36,419 nt of DNA. Source: Chloroflexota bacterium. GTDB taxonomy: Bacteria; Chloroflexota; Ktedonobacteria; Ktedonobacterales; Ktedonobacteraceae. Shown here in pieces: positions 15,343 to 23,965 of the stretch. Below the pieces are notes generated by a model. The model was not told the DNA's origin. It ran no database searches and saw nothing but the letters and a program-made list of their open reading frames with translations. Where the stretch lies: assembly GCA_902812455.1 (NCBI GenBank), contig CADDZH010000050.1:1-36419 (forward strand). The letters are read 5' to 3'. How positions within the stretch are numbered: position 1 is the first letter of the stretch; every line of letters starts with the position of its first letter. The position numbers and the translations under genes are program-made.

Positions 15343-17019
15343 ATGCTCTCCGAACAGCCTGTACTCAGCTCCCGTGGCATGGTTGCCTGCGCACATTATC
15401 TCGCTACCCAGGCAGGCGTCTCCATTCTTACACTAGGCGGTAATGCCATCGATGCGGCTATTGCGGCAAATGCTGCCATGACTGTGGTCTACCCCTCGAC
15501 CTGCTCTGCTGGCGGCGATCTATTCATGCTCATCTGGGAAGGCAAGACGCAGCGCCTCCATGCCCTGAACGGCAGTGGGCGGGCCCCCCATGGCATGACG
15601 CCTGAGTACTTTATTTCACGAGGCATGAAGCGCATACCTTCTCGCGGGCCACTTTCGATCAACGTTCCAGGTGCCATAGATGGCTGGTTTGAGACACTGG
15701 AGCGCTTTGGCTCGCTTCCCGCTGAAACGATCTTTACTCCGGCTATCGCTTTTGCCGAAAATGGCATTCCTGTGACACCAAAGCTGGCCGGCTGGATCAA
15801 AAATGCCTCCGAACCCGTGCTCAAACAATGGGAGAGCAGCGCAGGCGTCTTTCTACCCAATGGCTGGCCCCTGCAAGCTGGAGAGATCCTGCGCCAGCCC
15901 AATCTTGCGCGCACCTACCGCATGCTTGCCAATGAAGGGCGGGATGCCTTTTATCGCGGCCCCCTCGGTCGTACAGTTACCGAGTATGTGCAGCAGTGCG
16001 GAGGTGTACTGGCGATGGAAGACCTGGAGCAGCATCACTCCGATTGGGTAGAGCCAATCTCTACAACCTATCGCGGCTATGATGTCTACGAGTTTCCGCC
16101 TAACTCCCAGGGTCTCACCGCTCTGGAAATGCTTAACATCCTTGAAGGGTATGATCTGAAGTCGCTCGGCTTTCAGACCGCCGAATATATCCACCTGTTC
16201 CTTGAAGCCAAAAAACTCGCTTTTGCCGACCGGGATCGCTATATTTCCGACCCCGCCTTCGTGGATATACCCGTTGAAAAGCTGCTGAGCAAAGCCTATG
16301 CTGAGCAGCAGCGCACAAGAATCGATCCGCAAAAGGCGATTCGCTGGCTTGCCCCAGGTCTTGAGCACGAGGGTGACACCATGTACCTCTGTGTGACCGA
16401 CAACCAGGGCAATGCCGTCTCACTGATTCAGAGCCTGTATAATGGGTTTGGCAGTGGAATCGTTGGTGGCGATACAGGTATGTTATTGCAAAACCGGGGT
16501 TCGTATTTTTCTCTCGACCCCCGGCATGTGAACTACTTGCAGCCAGGGAAACGCACTATGCATACCCTGACCCCTGCAATGGTATTGTGGCATGGCAGAC
16601 CTTATATCGTGTTGGGTTCGATGGGAGGTGATGCCCAACCGCAGATTCATGTCCAGTTGCTCTCGGCTATGCTGGATTTTGGCTTGAACGTCCAGCAAGC
16701 AATCTCTGCCCCGCGCTGGCGTAGCGAACGCATGCGAGTAGCCACGTCGGGTAGGAGAGAAATTGTAAGTGGTCAGTTAGGGGTTGATGAGCTTAGCGGC
16801 GATGACAATCAAAATCACATAGTAGAAGTTGTCAGGTTGGAAAGGCGCTTCCTCAGCGGCGTTCCTCTACAGCTTGATCTGCTCGGCCATCAGACCATCG
16901 TTGATGGGCTGTGGGAAGATGGCATGGGTCACGCACAGGCTATTCTCATCAATCCTGATACCCATGTTTTTGAAGGCGCTGCCGACCCGCGCTGCGATGG
17001 CCTCGCACTCGGTTGGTAG
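15343..17019 (+). CDS. ggt: Gamma-glutamyltransferase (Ntn hydrolase)
   Basis: Gamma-glutamyltranspeptidase-family enzyme that cleaves or transfers gamma-glutamyl groups (glutathione and related compounds). The ATG at 15343 has GGAG at 15331-15334, so the longer frame from 15310 is not used. The 558-residue proenzyme has the N-terminal GGNAIDAAIAANAAMTVVYP and SAGGDLFMLIW segments, PGAIDGW, and the autocleavage site GDTMYLCVTDNQGNAVS with the nucleophile Thr at about residue 346. Downstream are NRGSYFSLDPRH and LGSMGGDAQPQ, the small-subunit substrate pocket. No convincing signal peptide is seen, so it may be cytoplasmic, or this branch may act on something other than glutathione. A charged insertion near residues 465-500 is not typical. 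The glycosyltransferase gene follows after 52 bases. Confidence 0.93.
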   Translation: MLSEQPVLSSRGMVACAHYLATQAGVSILTLGGNAIDAAIAANAAMTVVYPSTCSAGGDLFMLIWEGKTQRLHALNGSGRAPHGMTPEYFISRGMKRIPSRGPLSINVPGAIDGWFETLERFGSLPAETIFTPAIAFAENGIPVTPKLAGWIKNASEPVLKQWESSAGVFLPNGWPLQAGEILRQPNLARTYRMLANEGRDAFYRGPLGRTVTEYVQQCGGVLAMEDLEQHHSDWVEPISTTYRGYDVYEFPPNSQGLTALEMLNILEGYDLKSLGFQTAEYIHLFLEAKKLAFADRDRYISDPAFVDIPVEKLLSKAYAEQQRTRIDPQKAIRWLAPGLEHEGDTMYLCVTDNQGNAVSLIQSLYNGFGSGIVGGDTGMLLQNRGSYFSLDPRHVNYLQPGKRTMHTLTPAMVLWHGRPYIVLGSMGGDAQPQIHVQLLSAMLDFGLNVQQAISAPRWRSERMRVATSGRREIVSGQLGVDELSGDDNQNHIVEVVRLERRFLSGVPLQLDLLGHQTIVDGLWEDGMGHAQAILINPDTHVFEGAADPRCDGLALGW

Positions 17020-17071
17020 CACTTCCTTTGTTGTATGGGAAAAACCATAGTAGTACGGAAGGATAAAATCT

Positions 17072-18019
17072 ATGACCACAAAGCCCTATCATTCTGCAAT
17101 CCCCGCCGATATTCTAGCACTCTCTCACGAGCGTGATATGCTGCGCAAAAAAGGCCAGTACGCTCGTGCTGATGCCCTGAAACGCCAAATCGAGGAGGCT
17201 GGTTATGCCATTAAAGATAATCCACGTGGAGCGCATTTAATTATATTACCCAGCGTTGAAGTTGATGGAACGGTGTATCGCACGGCCCGTCAGTTGCCCT
17301 CGCTGCTCGACGAGGCCGATACCTGCCAGTTCTCGGTGAATATCCTGGCCCATAATAGTTTTGAGCAAACACAACGCTGCCTCGAAAGCGTCTTGCGCTT
17401 CGCCGGCACTCACGATATAGAGATCATCCTGGTCGATAATGCTTCCCAAGATGAACTAAGCATATGGGCTGCCACGCTGCGCCATACCCACCCTCGCGTG
17501 CATGTTTTGCGCACCTCCCGCACAGTGGGTGAGGCAGAAGCCCGCAACATCGGCTTGAAACAAAGCCGGGGCCACTATATCCTCTTGCTGGATAATTGCA
17601 TCGAGCTAACCGGCGACATCTTCACGCCGCTAGCAGACACGCTATCCGATGAAAAGATCGGTATTACCGGCCTGCATGGTCTATCGACCAGCGATCTCCG
17701 CCACTTCCATGAAAGCCAGGACGTGGAAGTTGAAGCCGTTGACAGGCTCTGTATGGCCTTCAGGCGCTCGCTGCTCAAAAAAGCCGGCTTCTTTGACGAA
17801 AAATTCCGCTTCCCATCCTACATGGACATTGACTTCAACTTCGCGGTACGCGATAGCGGAGCGGATGTTGTTCTGACGCCTGGCCTTCCAGTAATATGCT
17901 ACCCGGCCCTGGACTATTCCGGCCTGCCCGATGCCGAGCGTACACGCCTGACTAAGCGCAACTTCTATCGCTTCCTCGACAAGTGGGGAGACCGTGAAGA
18001 CCTTCTCAGCGAAGCGTAA
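17072..18019 (+). CDS. Family 2-like glycosyltransferase with a CysRS-tail-like N-terminus
   Basis: A 315-residue protein. Residues about 86-310 are a GT-A glycosyltransferase fold: SVNILAHNSFEQTQRCLESV, IEIILVDNASQDE, GEAEARNIGLKQSRGHYILLLD, and a C-terminal FRRSLLKKAGFFDEKF block. The usual DxD metal motif reads LDNC (Asp at about 174), so the second acidic residue is missing. Residues about 15-58 (RDMLRKKGQYARADALKRQI then EEAGYAIKDNPRG) closely resemble the short C-terminal helix-turn of cysteinyl-tRNA synthetase, where the pattern R-x-x-A-R-x-x-K-x-x-x-x-A-D-x-I-R-x-L ... G-x-x-I-x-D-T-P-x-G is conserved. ATG 17072 follows AAGGAT. It is downstream of the gamma-glutamyltransferase by 52 bases. 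Whether it is an active transferase is uncertain. Confidence 0.85.
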   Translation: MTTKPYHSAIPADILALSHERDMLRKKGQYARADALKRQIEEAGYAIKDNPRGAHLIILPSVEVDGTVYRTARQLPSLLDEADTCQFSVNILAHNSFEQTQRCLESVLRFAGTHDIEIILVDNASQDELSIWAATLRHTHPRVHVLRTSRTVGEAEARNIGLKQSRGHYILLLDNCIELTGDIFTPLADTLSDEKIGITGLHGLSTSDLRHFHESQDVEVEAVDRLCMAFRRSLLKKAGFFDEKFRFPSYMDIDFNFAVRDSGADVVLTPGLPVICYPALDYSGLPDAERTRLTKRNFYRFLDKWGDREDLLSEA

Positions 18020-18070
18020 ACCTGATGCATGTTGTCGCTCATATGCTGGAACGAGCAAAGGAACCTGTAA

Positions 18071-18116
18071 CCCGTAGGGGCCGATTGATCGCACCCATTG
18101 CCGATTGATCGGCCCC
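18071..18116. repeat. Interspersed palindromic repeat, copy C
   Basis: CCCGTAGGGG followed by two CGATTGATCG cores (18082-18091 and 18102-18111) separated by CACCCATTGC, then GCCCC. The whole element folds as one hairpin: 18077-18091 pairs with 18102-18116 except for the central two bases of each core. It is in the opposite orientation to copies A and B and carries TG instead of AA in both cores. It lies between the glycosyltransferase and pepF genes. Confidence 0.85.
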
Positions 18117-18157
18117 AATATTGACTCTTGCGTTCACTCAATGAAGGAGAATCGATT

Positions 18158-19957
18158 TTGGCAACACAAACACTGAAAAAACGCAGCGAGATACCTGTAG
18201 AATATACATGGAACCTCGAAAGCATATACCCAAGCAATGAAGACTGGGAGCGCGATTTCCTCTCCATTCAGCAGCGCCTGCCCGCACTAGAAGCTCTTAA
18301 GGGAACCCTGGCCCAGAGCGCCCAGACCCTGTGGCAGGTGCTGCAAAAGCGCGATGAACTCTTTGAGCAGCTTGAGCGCCTCTTCGCCTATGCCTCCATG
18401 CGCAAAGACGAGGATACCACCAACAGCCTCTACCAGGGTATGGCCGACCGCGCCATGCAGCTCTATGTCCATACGTCTACTGCCGCCTCTTTTATCGAAC
18501 CCGAAATCCTGGCCCTTCCCCAGGAAAAGCTCGAGCAGTTCTTCAAAGAGATACCCGAACTAGAGCTTTACCGGCAGCAGTTAGATGATCTCAACCGCAA
18601 GCGCGGGCATATTCGCTCCCCCGAAGTTGAAGCAATTCTCGCCGCGGCAGGTGAGCTTGCCGAGAGCCCTGGCAGCATCTTTACCATGATCGATAATGCC
18701 GACTTGAAGCTGCCCACCATCAAGAACGAGGATGGCGAAGAGGTAGAGCTGACCAAAGGCAACTATTTGCTCTTCATTCGCAGCCACAATCGCCGGGTAC
18801 GCAAAGAAGCCTTTGAGGGTCTGCATAGCACATTCCTCAAGCAGCGCAACACCATCGCCACGACACTCTCCTCGCAGGTCAAATCCGACATGTTTTATGC
18901 CCAGCAGCGCCATTACAACTCCAGCCGGGAGATGGCCCTGGCCGGGTATAATATCCCCACCAGCGTCTACGACAACCTCGTGCAGGCGGTGGATGAGCAC
19001 CTGCCCTTGCTCGACCGCTACCTCAAATTGCGCAAGCGCGTTCTGCAGCTCGATGAACTCCACATGTACGATCTCTACGTGCCTATTGTTGAGGAAATAT
19101 CCGAAAAGGTCAGCTATGAAGAGGCGCGTGATACCATTATTGCCGCCCTGGCGCCCCTTGGCGAGCAATACGTCAATACCCTCAGCAATGGCTTTGCCCA
19201 GCGCTGGATCGATGTGTATGAAACTGCCGGCAAGCGTGGTGGGGCGTATAGCGGCGGCGCATACGGCACGCAGCCGTTTATCCTGCTCAATTTCCAGAAC
19301 GACCTCTTTAGCATGTTTACCCTCGCTCACGAGTTAGGGCACTCGCTGCACTCGTTCTTTACCCGTTCCCACCAGCCCTATCAATATGGCGACTATACCA
19401 TCTTCGTAGCCGAGGTTGCTTCGACCCTCAATGAAGCATTGCTGACCGAGTACTTGCTGCAGACCACGGCAGACCGCACACAACGCCTGGCCATACTCAA
19501 TCACTCACTGGAAAACTTCAGAGGCACGCTCTTCCGGCAGACCATGTTCGCAGAGTTCGAGCAGCAGTTCCACAGCCGCGCAGAGCAGGGCGAACCCCTG
19601 ACCGCAGACATGCTCAGCTCGCTCTATCGCTCCCTCATTGAGAAGTACTATGGAAGGGAAACCTTCATCGATCCCTTGATCGATATCGAGTGGGCACGTA
19701 TTCCGCACTTCTATAGCAGCTTCTATGTCTACCAGTATGCCACGGGCATCTCCGCTGCCTCCGCTCTTGCCCAGCAGATCCTGCACGAAGGCCAGCCAGC
19801 CGTTGAACGTTACCTCAAGTTCCTCAGCTCTGGCTCATCCGACTACAGCATCGAACTGCTGAAAAAGGCCGGTGTAGACATGACCACGCCCGAGCCGGTA
19901 CAGCAGGCCCTGCAACTCTTCGAATCTCATCTCTCACAAATGGAGGAGCTCTTGTAA
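18158..19957 (+). CDS. pepF: Oligoendopeptidase F (M3B metallopeptidase)
   Basis: Zinc metallopeptidase that degrades oligopeptides in the cytoplasm. The start is a TTG at 18158 preceded by AAGGAGA (18144-18150); the frame extends 30 bases further up but with no ribosome site. The 599-residue product has normal family length. The zinc site is TLAHELGHSLHSFF (HELGH, His at about 391 and 395), with the third ligand Glu expected in the VAEVASTLNEALLTEYL segment. Family blocks EYTWNLESIYPS near the N-terminus and FQNDLFSMFTLAHELGHS and YQYATGISAASALAQQI are clear. A repeat copy lies 41 bases upstream of the start and might affect expression. The PrsW-like gene follows after 96 bases. Confidence 0.95.
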   Translation: MATQTLKKRSEIPVEYTWNLESIYPSNEDWERDFLSIQQRLPALEALKGTLAQSAQTLWQVLQKRDELFEQLERLFAYASMRKDEDTTNSLYQGMADRAMQLYVHTSTAASFIEPEILALPQEKLEQFFKEIPELELYRQQLDDLNRKRGHIRSPEVEAILAAAGELAESPGSIFTMIDNADLKLPTIKNEDGEEVELTKGNYLLFIRSHNRRVRKEAFEGLHSTFLKQRNTIATTLSSQVKSDMFYAQQRHYNSSREMALAGYNIPTSVYDNLVQAVDEHLPLLDRYLKLRKRVLQLDELHMYDLYVPIVEEISEKVSYEEARDTIIAALAPLGEQYVNTLSNGFAQRWIDVYETAGKRGGAYSGGAYGTQPFILLNFQNDLFSMFTLAHELGHSLHSFFTRSHQPYQYGDYTIFVAEVASTLNEALLTEYLLQTTADRTQRLAILNHSLENFRGTLFRQTMFAEFEQQFHSRAEQGEPLTADMLSSLYRSLIEKYYGRETFIDPLIDIEWARIPHFYSSFYVYQYATGISAASALAQQILHEGQPAVERYLKFLSSGSSDYSIELLKKAGVDMTTPEPVQQALQLFESHLSQMEELL

Positions 19958-20053
19958 TCGTTTGTTCATGGGTGTACCTATTCTCCACGAGAGAACGTAT
20001 AAGTACATGAATGCCTTTTGCGGAACGACGAGCAGAAAGGAGCGAGGATTAGC

Positions 20054-20935
20054 ATGTCTCAATTCCTGGACACCTGGACACCCCCACCCCAGGCCCAGCA
20101 GCCGCCACGTCGCGGCAGGGGATGGCTGCGTGCCCTGGTGATTGGCCTGGCTCTTTTTATCGCCTCAACCATCGTCATGTTCTTGACCGGCAACCTCAAT
20201 CTGTACCCAACGGTGATTCTGATTGGGAACTTTCTGGTGCCCATCGTCTTTGTCGCCTTCCTCTACGACCACCAGCATTTCAGTGCGCTCTCGCCGAATA
20301 CGGTAGCGACGAGTTTCTGCATCGGCGGGATTCTGGGTATCCTGGGAGCCTCGATCCTTGAATCTCTCCTGGTTCCTGTTCCAACCAATCCCACACAAGG
20401 TCTCACCTTCGGTGGAGCATTGATTGTTGGGCTGATTGAAGAGGGATGTAAGATTCTTGCGGTTGCCTTTCTAGCCCGGCGCATCCCTCACACCTCACAG
20501 ATGGACGGCTTGCTGCTGGGAGGAGCGGTTGGCATGGGATTTGCAGCCCTGGAAAGCACCGGCTATGCCTTTACAACTCTGCTGCTCAGTCATGGACAAT
20601 TCGGGGCCTCGATCGTAGAGACAGTGATCCGGGGGTTGTTCGCGCCATTCGGTCATGGTGTCTGGACCGGCATTCTCGGGGCCGTCTTGTTTCGCCAGAG
20701 TGGGCCACGCCATTTTCGCATCACCTGGCCCGTGATCCTCACCTACCTCCTTGTCTCCCTCTTGCATGCTCTCTGGGACGGGGCGCCTTTGAGCGTCTAT
20801 GTTATCATCCCGCCTGGCCTCCCTCTCTCCGTGACCGATCTAGTAGTTGGAGTGATCGGCATCGTTATCCTCTCTGTCTTGTATCATCACGCAATCACCC
20901 GGCAAATGCAGCAAATAAAATCGCCTTCATCGTAA
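20054..20935 (+). CDS. PrsW-family intramembrane metalloprotease
   Basis: A 293-residue multi-pass membrane protein of the PrsW glutamic/metalloprotease-like family (related to the CAAX protease superfamily). ATG 20054 is preceded by AAAGGAG; the longer frame from 20018 is not needed. A Pro-rich N-terminus (about 1-22) is followed by about eight membrane helices. Signature residues are EEGCK at about 129-133, GFAALESTGYA with Glu at about 167, FGHGVWTG with His at about 201, and LLHALWDG with His at about 238, which together form the expected active site. Bacillus PrsW performs site-1 cleavage of an anti-sigma factor; the substrate here is unknown, and no sigma/anti-sigma pair is visible in the window. 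Confidence 0.9.
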   Translation: MSQFLDTWTPPPQAQQPPRRGRGWLRALVIGLALFIASTIVMFLTGNLNLYPTVILIGNFLVPIVFVAFLYDHQHFSALSPNTVATSFCIGGILGILGASILESLLVPVPTNPTQGLTFGGALIVGLIEEGCKILAVAFLARRIPHTSQMDGLLLGGAVGMGFAALESTGYAFTTLLLSHGQFGASIVETVIRGLFAPFGHGVWTGILGAVLFRQSGPRHFRITWPVILTYLLVSLLHALWDGAPLSVYVIIPPGLPLSVTDLVVGVIGIVILSVLYHHAITRQMQQIKSPSS

Positions 20936-20951
20936 AAAGTGATGCTTCTGC

Positions 20952-21119
20952 TCAAAGCAATTGTGTACTTTCGTGCTGCTTGAGGGCCTCCTCCAGCGAT
21001 ATTTCTCCATGATCAACCAGTTGTCGCAGAAGCCGAATTTGCCCCTGATAATTAGCGCTCTGCTGGAGCAGGTGAAGACAGCATTGTTGTTGCTGGGGGG
21101 CAGAGCAGGGTAAAGCTGT
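20952..21119 (-). pseudogene. Possible gene remnant (56-codon open frame without a start)
   Basis: On the minus strand the frame ending at TGA 20952-20954 is open for 56 codons and reads like a helical protein C-terminus: LHLLQQSANYQGQIRLLRQL then VDHGEISLEEALKQHES. It has no ATG/GTG and is closed upstream by a stop at 21120-21122, so if it was coding it is now only a fragment. No family was recognised. A competing 120-codon frame on the same strand (20927-21289) is rich in Cys, Phe and His and looks non-coding. Confidence 0.25.
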
Positions 21120-21186
21120 TCATGAAACTTTTTGTCACATTGCAACGTCAAAAGACAAATAAATTTAGACAATTGCAAGAGGTAAG

Positions 21187-21213
21187 TGACATAGATCGGG
21201 TAAATGACATAGA
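21187..21213. repeat. 17-base-spaced direct repeat upstream of the unknown gene
   Basis: TGACATAGAT occurs at 21187-21196 and again at 21204-21213, a spacing of 17 bases, in the AT-rich leader just before the ATG at 21230. Two half-sites on a near-helical-turn multiple could be a regulator's operator, though a chance duplication is possible. Confidence 0.4.
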
Positions 21214-21229
21214 TAAGAGGAAGAGAGGT

Positions 21230-21814
21230 ATGCAACATAGAGCAACTATATGGCCCTGGGAGGAAGAAGATATCAGCATTGAATATCAACGTTCACTTCA
21301 GGACCTTGAACGTTTCTTACACGTGGATATAAGTGAACTTTACACGCTCGAAGATCTCTCAGCAGTAGCCTCTCTCGTTGGCCACGACCTGCATGTCATA
21401 GCAGTGACCAGAGGGAAGAGCGTTGAACAGACGATTGTGGAAGAGGAACCGGGAGCTCTTGAGCCATTCATACTTGTTGAGCGCAAATATGTGTTTACTC
21501 GTGCCCTGGGTATGAGCGGTCCAGAATTAGTAGTGACTGCGAGTGAAGGTCATGTCCTTATTGCACAGCTAAAAATGGTGCAGCCAATGGGCTATCGAGC
21601 TGAAGAGCTGAGAATACGGCTACCATCGAACACAGATATTGCCCTGGGCAACATACCCAACGTAGCTGATGAAAGTATCTACGCCATTGACATACGAGGC
21701 GGGAGGAGATTGGAACACCGCCCGGTGCAAGAGCCAGATTCACCTGAAGTACAGCAGGCATTCGCCTATACTCTCAAAGACGCCCTGAGAGAGATTGTTG
21801 CTCGGCTTGCATAA
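21230..21814 (+). CDS. Hypothetical protein
   Basis: I do not recognise this 194-residue protein. The start at 21230 is preferred because AAGAGG at 21215-21220 is properly spaced and the protein reads naturally from MQHRATIWPWEEED; the frame is open back to an ATG at 21122, but that part crosses a direct repeat and is basic and low-quality. The sequence is acidic and soluble, with no signal peptide, membrane helix or recognisable motif. Segments such as FLHVDISELYTLEDLSAVASLVGHDLHV and LRIRLPSNTDIALGNIPNVADESIYAIDIRGG suggest alternating helix and strand. It stands between the PrsW-like and NADH dehydrogenase genes with 294 bases upstream, so it is probably its own unit. No function is proposed. 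Confidence 0.7.
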   Translation: MQHRATIWPWEEEDISIEYQRSLQDLERFLHVDISELYTLEDLSAVASLVGHDLHVIAVTRGKSVEQTIVEEEPGALEPFILVERKYVFTRALGMSGPELVVTASEGHVLIAQLKMVQPMGYRAEELRIRLPSNTDIALGNIPNVADESIYAIDIRGGRRLEHRPVQEPDSPEVQQAFAYTLKDALREIVARLA

Positions 21815-21991
21815 CCTGGTCCTCTCAGCACTGCTATGCCCTGGCTCCGGGGCAATGTTTTCTCAGGCTGCTGGCCTCTACCCAACCGTGCGCCATTCCT
21901 AGCGCTCAGGGGAATACCTCCTTGCCTTACATATCTGCGTATGTTATGCTCAGCAGAGACGAAGGTTCTGTCACGGCGAGAGGAGGCTCGG

Positions 21992-23407
21992 ATGCGAAAG
22001 TATTTGGTGTTGGCCGCGTTGGCAGGAGCCGCCTTCGTGGGCAAGCGGCTCTTGAGGTTCCGCGTAGACAAACGGGGGCCGGAACATGTGAGTCAGACCG
22101 AGGAGTCTTATCGGAAGGCAGGTACCCGCGTACTCATCCTGGGCGCCGGCTTTGGTGGACTGGCCACCGCCTTGAAACTGGATCAGCACCTCAAATCTTC
22201 AGATGATGTCAGTGTGCTGGTTGTCGATCGCAACAACGATCTGCTGTTCACGCCGCTTTTGTGGACTGTGGCGAACGGGCGCACAAGCCCAAACAATGCT
22301 GTTGTCCCCATCCGCGACTTTCAGAAGGGCAGGCATTTTCACGTCCTGCACGCTGAGATTGAGAACATTGATCTCGACCGCAAGGAAGTGCAGACGTCCG
22401 AAGGTTCGCGTCCCTACGACTTCCTCGTGATCGCTTTGGGCAGCCATACCGCTGTGCCCGACCTTCCTGGCCTGCGCGAGCACGCGTTCCCGTTCCACAC
22501 TCCTGCCGACGCCCTGCAACTGCGCAACCATTTGATCGACGCTATCGAGGCTGCGCACAGGGCCACCGATCCAGTGGAGCGCCAGGAGTGGCTGACCTTC
22601 GTCGTCGGTGGCGCGGGCGACACAGGGGTTGAACTAGCGGCAATCATCCACGACTACATTGTCACAGGGCTCTTCAGTGAGTATCCGTGGTTGGCAGACG
22701 CGCCCGTCCGCGTGGTCGTCGTTGGGCGGGCGGAGCGTGTCCTGCCGATGAGTGATCCTCGCACGTCCAACCTGGTTCGCCGGACACTGGTAAAGGAGGG
22801 GATTGAGGTGCTGACCGGGAGGTCCGTCACAGGGGTCACGGAGACAACGGTGGAAACAAGTGCAGGAATTATTCCCGCACGGACGCTCTTCTGGGCGGCG
22901 GGCATCACAGCGCCCGAACTGGTCCGCCAGTTGCCTGTGCAGCACGCAGGTAATGGCGCGATCCTCGTCGATGAGCACCTGCGCATCCCAGAGTATCCGG
23001 AAGTGTATGTGATCGGCGACTGCGCCTGGGCCTACGACTCGGCTACCAAGGCTCCGGTGCCCCCTACGGCCCAGGCAGCACGCCAGCAGGGGTATTACGT
23101 GGGTAAGGCCATTGCAACGCAGTACGCGAGCAGACAGGCACGGCCTTACAGGTACACGCCCCTGGGTCATCTAGCGCTGCTGGGCCACTACACGGGCGTA
23201 GCGGAGATCGGCCCGATCACCTTGGGAGGGCTTCCCGCATGGATATTCTGGCACCTGGCGTACTTGCAGCGCAATCCCTCGTGGTCCAAACGGATACGAC
23301 TGGTGGTCGACTGGCTGCTCTCCGGCATCCTCGGTCGTGATACTGGGCAGTTACGCCTGGGCACCGGCCTACCGGAGGGCAGAAGGGTTCTGGAACCGAA
23401 GACTTGA
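21992..23407 (+). CDS. ndh: Type II NADH:quinone oxidoreductase (NDH-2)
   Basis: FAD-dependent, non-proton-pumping NADH dehydrogenase feeding electrons to quinone at the inner membrane face. ATG 21992 is fixed by AGGAGG at 21981-21986; the open frame to 21836 is not used. The 471-residue product has a short hydrophobic N-terminus, then FAD-binding VLILGAGFGGLATALKLD, the conserved NDLLFTPLLW stretch, NAD-binding FVVGGAGDTGVELAAII, and the second FAD contact VYVIGDCAW. The C-terminus (FWHLAYLQRNPSWSKRIRLVVDWLL) is the amphipathic membrane-docking region of NDH-2. Related flavoproteins (sulfide:quinone reductase) are excluded by the lack of the extra Cys pair. With heme A and oxidase assembly genes nearby it fits an aerobic respiratory chain. 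Confidence 0.92.
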   Translation: MRKYLVLAALAGAAFVGKRLLRFRVDKRGPEHVSQTEESYRKAGTRVLILGAGFGGLATALKLDQHLKSSDDVSVLVVDRNNDLLFTPLLWTVANGRTSPNNAVVPIRDFQKGRHFHVLHAEIENIDLDRKEVQTSEGSRPYDFLVIALGSHTAVPDLPGLREHAFPFHTPADALQLRNHLIDAIEAAHRATDPVERQEWLTFVVGGAGDTGVELAAIIHDYIVTGLFSEYPWLADAPVRVVVVGRAERVLPMSDPRTSNLVRRTLVKEGIEVLTGRSVTGVTETTVETSAGIIPARTLFWAAGITAPELVRQLPVQHAGNGAILVDEHLRIPEYPEVYVIGDCAWAYDSATKAPVPPTAQAARQQGYYVGKAIATQYASRQARPYRYTPLGHLALLGHYTGVAEIGPITLGGLPAWIFWHLAYLQRNPSWSKRIRLVVDWLLSGILGRDTGQLRLGTGLPEGRRVLEPKT

Positions 23408-23483
23408 CGAAGACCACCTGACTCAAGGAAGAGCTGGCGAGGAAACGAGCGCAAAATACCTCAAAAAGTCTTTCTCCTTTTTG

Positions 23484-23768
23484 TTAGCGATACTGATTGC
23501 TCGAATTGTTTTTGGGATTGATAATACGCTCGTTCCCAGCCTCGCTGGGATCACCGCCTGCCCTGGCCGCGTTTTTCTCTTCTTTCACATCAGGATGGCG
23601 CGGAGCATTTTTCCCTCTCTCAGCAGTCTCTTTCCTCTTCTGGGCGACTATCCTGCGAATCTTCTCAGGATTGGCCGGGACCGTAACACTTCCCTGAGCA
23701 TGTTGCTGCGCCGGGTTCTGGCTTTGTTCCTGTTCGCGGTTCGTGTTGTTCTGCTCTTGCTCTGCCAT
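23484..23768 (-). CDS. Small disordered hydrophilic protein
   Basis: A 94-residue protein with start ATG at 23766-23768 behind AAAAGGAG (8 bases spacing); the longer frame to 23798 has no ribosome site. It is almost entirely hydrophilic and probably disordered: an N-terminal Glu/Gln/Asn-rich run (EQEQNNTNREQEQSQNPAQQ), a basic middle (PEKIRRIVAQKRKETAERGKN), and an acidic-basic tail rich in Asn. No hydrophobic core, Cys or known motif is seen. Such compositions are found in stress-related or nucleoid-associated small proteins, but nothing here assigns a role. It ends 77 bases from the convergent NDH-2 stop and is divergent from the kinase gene. The good start site and codon usage argue it is real. 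Confidence 0.7.
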   Translation of the reverse strand: MAEQEQNNTNREQEQSQNPAQQHAQGSVTVPANPEKIRRIVAQKRKETAERGKNAPRHPDVKEEKNAARAGGDPSEAGNERIINPKNNSSNQYR

Positions 23769-23965
23769 CGGTGATGCTCCTTTTGCTTGATGATACATAT
23801 GCTTTGCTAATCATATACGCTACAGCCCGTAACGGCCAGTTTGCTGGTCTTGGTTCGAGTTGCTCCCCTCTTATGAACTGGCGCCTCTTTCACTTAGTAA
23901 GTATCGATTCTGGGGAATGGTTTCAGGTGTCTCCGATTCTGGCCGGGGAGCGTCTTATAACTGGT

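Noticed and set aside
18581..19330. 249-codon minus-strand frame opposite pepF
   Set aside because: Lies entirely over the M3 peptidase, has no ribosome-binding site and no recognisable domain.
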